From: an uncultured Halomonas sp.
Lineage (GTDB): Bacteria > Pseudomonadota > Gammaproteobacteria > Pseudomonadales > Halomonadaceae
Direction of reading: 5' to 3'
DNA: 10,929 bases
Assembly: GCF_946887195.1 (NCBI RefSeq)
Contig: NZ_CAMPKE010000030.1
Coordinates: forward strand, 1-10,929
This document shows, in pieces, positions 9,092 through 10,929 of this stretch. Position 1 is the first letter of the stretch, and every line of letters starts with the position of its first letter. Both the position numbers and the translations under genes were made by a program. The notes under the pieces were generated by a model that did not search any database, had not been told where the DNA came from, and worked only from the letters and a program-made list of their open reading frames with translations.

Positions 9092-9403
9092 ATGCACAGA
9101 CACATCGACTGGGAAGCGCCAGGTGCGCAAAGCGTCTCATCTCACTATGCCAAGGACCCCAACCCCTACGGCAAACCGCACGCCGGCACGATTGTTACCG
9201 CCCGCTACCAAGGCGCCACCGCACGCATCAAGGTCGAAGCCTACCTCGACGATGACCACACCAGCATCGGCGAAGTGGTGGCGCTGATCGACCCCATCAG
9301 TGGCGAACGCATGAAACGCCTGGGCAAGCTGGCGCTGGGCGATCTGGTGCGCCTGCCCGATGACAAGCGCGCCTTCGAATCTGCGCCGCGGGAAGCCGAA
9401 TAA
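9092..9403 (+). CDS. Small soluble protein of unknown function (103 aa)
   Basis: Not recognised. The protein begins MHRHIDWEAPGAQSV and is hydrophilic, with no signal peptide, membrane segment or Cys. The middle (GTIVTARYQGATARIKVEAYL, then DDDHTSIGEVVALIDP) alternates hydrophobic and polar residues as in a small beta-barrel or beta-sandwich. The end is charged (RLPDDKRAFESAPREAE). Codon use is GC-rich at third positions and resembles typA, which supports a real gene. It starts 56 bp after the typA terminator, so it should have its own promoter; TCGACA (9042-9047) is a possible -35 but no good -10 follows. The ribosome site (GAGCGAG) is weak. It is followed by a non-coding stretch and a terminator. 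Confidence 0.7.
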   Translation: MHRHIDWEAPGAQSVSSHYAKDPNPYGKPHAGTIVTARYQGATARIKVEAYLDDDHTSIGEVVALIDPISGERMKRLGKLALGDLVRLPDDKRAFESAPREAE

Positions 9404-9453
9404 GCGTATGGAGGCAATCGAGTGAAAATATCAATTAAAACTTAATCCACGTT

Positions 9454-9560
9454 AAGGTCTCCTGCCTTCCGGGGCTGTCACGATTAAGCGGTAGCAAGGA
9501 TTGCTCCTCGGACCGTCAGGAAGACGGCATGCCCGGCCCAGCAGGCCGGGCATTTTTATT
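9454..9560 (+). ncRNA. Candidate small RNA with GGA-loop hairpins (possible CsrA/RsmA-binding)
   Basis: Non-coding stretch with four consecutive hairpins. H1 is AAGG/CCTT (9454-9468) with loop TCTCCTG. H2 is AGCAA-GGA-TTGCT (9493-9505), flanked by a further GG/CC pair. H3 is CCGTC-AGGAA-GACGG (9513-9527), and the last is the terminator hairpin. GGA in the apical loop is the hallmark of CsrA/RsmA sites, and CAAGGAT in H2 matches the core of the known CsrA selection consensus (RUACARGGAUGU). A further GGA (9510-9512) lies between H2 and H3. Known sponges such as RsmY or CsrB usually carry more sites, so this could be a minor member, a CsrA-bound 3' UTR of the preceding gene, or coincidence. The H1 loop is complementary to the H3 loop over five bases (TCCTG/CAGGA). 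No clear promoter is seen; 9404-9453 is AT-rich. Confidence 0.4.
9529..9560 (+). terminator. Intrinsic terminator
   Basis: A perfect 10-bp stem, ATGCCCGGCC (9529-9538) with GGCCGGGCAT (9544-9553), encloses loop CAGCA and is followed by the T-rich run TTTTTATT. It ends the candidate small RNA or the transcript of the 103-aa gene; its stem is also long enough to act partly on the other strand, but there is no T-run there. Confidence 0.93.
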
Positions 9561-9774
9561 CCAACGCACGGACGTTGCGCGTTCATGTCCTGAGCGTCTT
9601 CTGATCGCCAAGCACTTTCCCGCCTTTCAGGTACTGCTCGGTAGTCAGCAGAAACAGAGGGAATCCACCTTTGTCAAGCTAGCCACGGTCGCCCGGTAAT
9701 TTCCCGATCGACTATTCTCAAGACGCCAGCCGGCTTCTACGCTGAAACCAGTGAAAGCCGACGGAGGGAGAACG
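9561..9774. other. Intergenic stretch with a possible gene remnant
   Basis: No intact gene is seen. A small hairpin (CAACG-CACGGA-CGTTG, 9562-9577) follows the terminator. On the minus strand 31 codons are open between in-frame stops (9678 down to 9586, stop 9583-9585), reading LDKGGFPLFLL and then TTEQYLKGGKVLGDQKTLRT. This looks protein-like (a Gly/Lys pattern and a natural end) but has no start codon or ribosome site, so it could be the tail of a decayed gene. The region must also hold the promoter of the metallothionein gene, but I cannot point to one, and no SmtB-like 12-2-12 repeat is visible. Confidence 0.3.
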
Positions 9775-9978
9775 ATGACCGACATGGGAACCTGCGCCTG
9801 CCCGGGATGCGAATACGACGTGCCGAGCGAACAAGCCTCAATTACCGAAGGCCGCGCCTACTGTTGCACCGCCTGCGCCGCCGGCCACCCCGAAGGCATG
9901 GTGTGCATCCACGAAGGCTGCGAATGCACCGAACTGAACCGCCCCGCTTCAGGCGACCTACCCAACGAGCAGTTCTAG
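9775..9978 (+). CDS. Bacterial metallothionein (SmtA/PmtA type)
   Basis: Small cytosolic protein that binds Zn, Cd or Cu through Cys and His (67 aa). The ATG at 9775 has GGAGGG a few bases upstream. TCACPGC (6-12), RAYCCTACAAGHPEG (27-41) and VCIHEGCEC (43-51) follow the prokaryotic metallothionein pattern: nine Cys (7, 9, 12, 30, 31, 34, 44, 49, 51) plus H38 and H46. C44-x-H46-x-x-C49-x-C51 has the same spacing as C47-x-H49-x-x-C52-x-C54 of Synechococcus SmtA. The fourth Cys of the SmtA N-terminal cluster (C16, in CACxxCxC) is Y14 here, while C31 is an extra Cys of the kind seen in Pseudomonas proteins. A polar tail of about 15 residues follows the last Cys. The 57-aa gene follows 43 bp downstream and may be co-transcribed. 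Confidence 0.88.
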   Translation: MTDMGTCACPGCEYDVPSEQASITEGRAYCCTACAAGHPEGMVCIHEGCECTELNRPASGDLPNEQF

Positions 9979-10021
9979 CGCTCAGCGCGACGACAGAAGC
10001 GACTCATTGCAAGGAGGCAGC

Positions 10022-10195
10022 ATGCCCAAACAAGCACGTATCGAACCCGTCTTCGACGTAGGCGATTTCAAGGAAAACATCACCGGCTGGATCGTGATCG
10101 ACGAGAGCCAACCGGACAATGAAACCGTCGTTTCGGAGCATGAGACGCAGAGTGAAGCGATCAAGGCGGCGGAAGAGTTCGAGCAGCGGGGGTAG
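10022..10195 (+). CDS. Small acidic protein, weakly DUF2188-like (57 aa)
   Basis: The ATG at 10022 follows a strong AAGGAGG ribosome site five bases upstream; an in-frame TTG at 10007 lies 5' of that site and is rejected. The protein has no Cys, signal or membrane segment. ITGWIVIDESQ (24-34), then HETQSEAIKAAEEFEQRG, gives a beta-strand pair followed by a helix. The pattern W-x-V ... T-x-x-E-A-I-x-x-A recalls DUF2188 proteins, a resemblance from memory only. Function unknown. It ends 21 bp before the outermost CRISPR repeat and is read toward the array. Confidence 0.75.
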   Translation: MPKQARIEPVFDVGDFKENITGWIVIDESQPDNETVVSEHETQSEAIKAAEEFEQRG

Positions 10196-10216
10196 AGAAT
10201 CGGACTACGACTCAGA

Positions 10217-10315
10217 CCTGTTATTCGCGCGGCCGTGCGGGCCGCGACACCAGCCTAACTTCGCGCTGACCGCGCTCAACCAGGTTTCGATCCGCGCGGC
10301 CGTGCGGGCCGCGAC
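10217..10315 (-). repeat. Two divergent, trailer-end CRISPR repeats
   Basis: The repeats at 10284-10315 and 10217-10248 share a one-base deletion and a substitution in the loop-proximal part (GCGCGGCCGTG in place of GCGCGACCCGTG). In the transcript this gives a perfect 7-bp stem, CGCGGCC/GGCCGCG, with loop CGCAC. The inner repeat has tail CGGATCGAAAC; the outermost tail is decayed (CGAATAACAGG). Decay at the leader-distal end is normal, but a shared stem variant points to an older repeat version. Confidence 0.9.
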
Positions 10316-10929
10316 GCGGTGATCCGCAGCTCGTTCTACGTGCATCGCAAGTTTCTATCCGCGCGACCCGTGCGGGCCGCGACCTGATGCGCAGCACGCT
10401 GTTGGCATGGTCGTATTCGTTTCTATCCGCGCGACCCGTGCGGGCCGCGACCGGACAACAGGATCTGCGGCCATATATTGACGGAGTTTCTATCCGCGCG
10501 ACCCGTGCGGGCCGCGACGTCGCCGATTTCAGCGGCCTCGCATCCGCGCTTGCGTTTCTATCCGCGCGACCCGTGCGGGCCGCGACGCGCGTCCGTCGCT
10601 GATTCGCAACCTGGCGTCGCAAAGTTTCTATCCGCGCGACCCGTGCGGGCCGCGACCGCAGGCGACCTATCTGGCCGTCGATTTCGTGCAGGTTTCTATC
10701 CGCGCGACCCGTGCGGGCCGCGACCAGGGCGTCAACGCCACCGATGTGACCCGCGTCGTGTTTCTATCCGCGCGACCCGTGCGGGCCGCGACGTAACCGG
10801 CAAGGCCGTATCGGGAGACGCGGCAGGGTTTCTATCCGCGCGACCCGTGCGGGCCGCGACCATATACGGGCGCATCCACTCGGGTACCTCGCCGGCGTTT
10901 CTATCCGCGCGACCCGTGCGGGCCGCGAC
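10217..10929 (-). CRISPR. CRISPR array, type I-C-like repeat, 11 repeats and 10 spacers
   Basis: Nine identical 33-nt repeats start at 10351, 10419, 10486, 10554, 10624, 10692, 10760, 10828 and 10897; two variant repeats of about 32 nt lie at 10217 and 10284. The ten spacers are 35, 35, 35, 34, 35, 37, 35, 35, 35 and 36 nt, all different. Read on the minus strand the repeat is GT, an 8-bp stem CGCGGCCC/GGGTCGCG (one G-U pair) with loop GCAC, then the 11-nt tail CGGATAGAAAC. Cas5d of type I-C cuts at the 3' base of the stem and leaves an 11-nt handle, and I-C repeats end in GGATTGAAAC, so the fit is good. Both this orientation and the degenerate repeats on the left place the leader to the right of the window. 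No cas genes, leader or toxin-like guard are seen here. I noticed no spacer matching other parts of the window. Confidence 0.97.

Noticed and set aside
9404..9560. Riboswitch or leader of the metallothionein gene
   Set aside because: The terminator is over 200 bp upstream of that gene and I could not match the fold to a riboswitch class I know.
10221..10622. 133-codon minus-strand open frame with internal peptide repeats
   Set aside because: It runs through CRISPR repeats and spacers; the peptide repeat (ARTGRADRN) is the translated repeat sequence.
10249..10896. Self-targeting spacers
   Set aside because: No spacer was noticed to match another part of this window by eye; the rest of the genome could not be searched.

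Overview
The window looks like chromosomal DNA of a GC-rich gammaproteobacterium, most likely in or near Halomonas (Halomonadaceae). This rests on the glnA / DUF4124 protein / ntrB / ntrC order, on proteins that align easily from memory with the E. coli and Pseudomonas versions of GlnA, NtrB, NtrC and TypA, and on the base composition. The genus is an inference; no database search was possible.

Left part (1-5130, minus strand): a nitrogen-control module. glnA (glutamine synthetase) is read leftward from a sigma-54 promoter. Upstream of that promoter lie a possible IHF site and three NtrC-type boxes spaced 31-32 bp apart. glnA ends at a strong intrinsic terminator. It is followed by a secreted DUF4124 protein and then by ntrB-ntrC, whose stop and start codons overlap (ATGA). 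A perfect 17-bp NtrC palindrome lies upstream of ntrB and suggests autoregulation. NtrC is cut by the left window edge a few residues before its expected end.

Middle part (5131-8985, plus strand): divergent from glnA lie a small glycosyltransferase-like protein and a NodB/polysaccharide-deacetylase-like protein. Both keep the fold signature of their family but lack key catalytic or metal-binding residues, so they may be a paired set of pseudoenzymes. Next comes typA (bipA), with a GTG start, a -10 box embedded in an inverted repeat, and a clear terminator.

Right part (8986-10200, plus strand): small genes and an intergenic region. They are a 103-aa protein of unknown function, a possible small RNA with two GGA-loop hairpins and an intrinsic terminator, a bacterial metallothionein with 9 Cys, and a 57-aa acidic protein.

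Right end (10217-10929): a CRISPR array of 11 repeats (33 nt, the two leftmost about 32 nt and variant) and 10 spacers of 34-37 nt. On the minus strand the repeat has the type I-C architecture, with a stem-loop followed by an 11-nt tail ending in GAAAC. The degenerate repeats are on the left, so leader and cas genes should lie to the right of the window. No cas gene is present here, and the last base of the window is the last base of a repeat.
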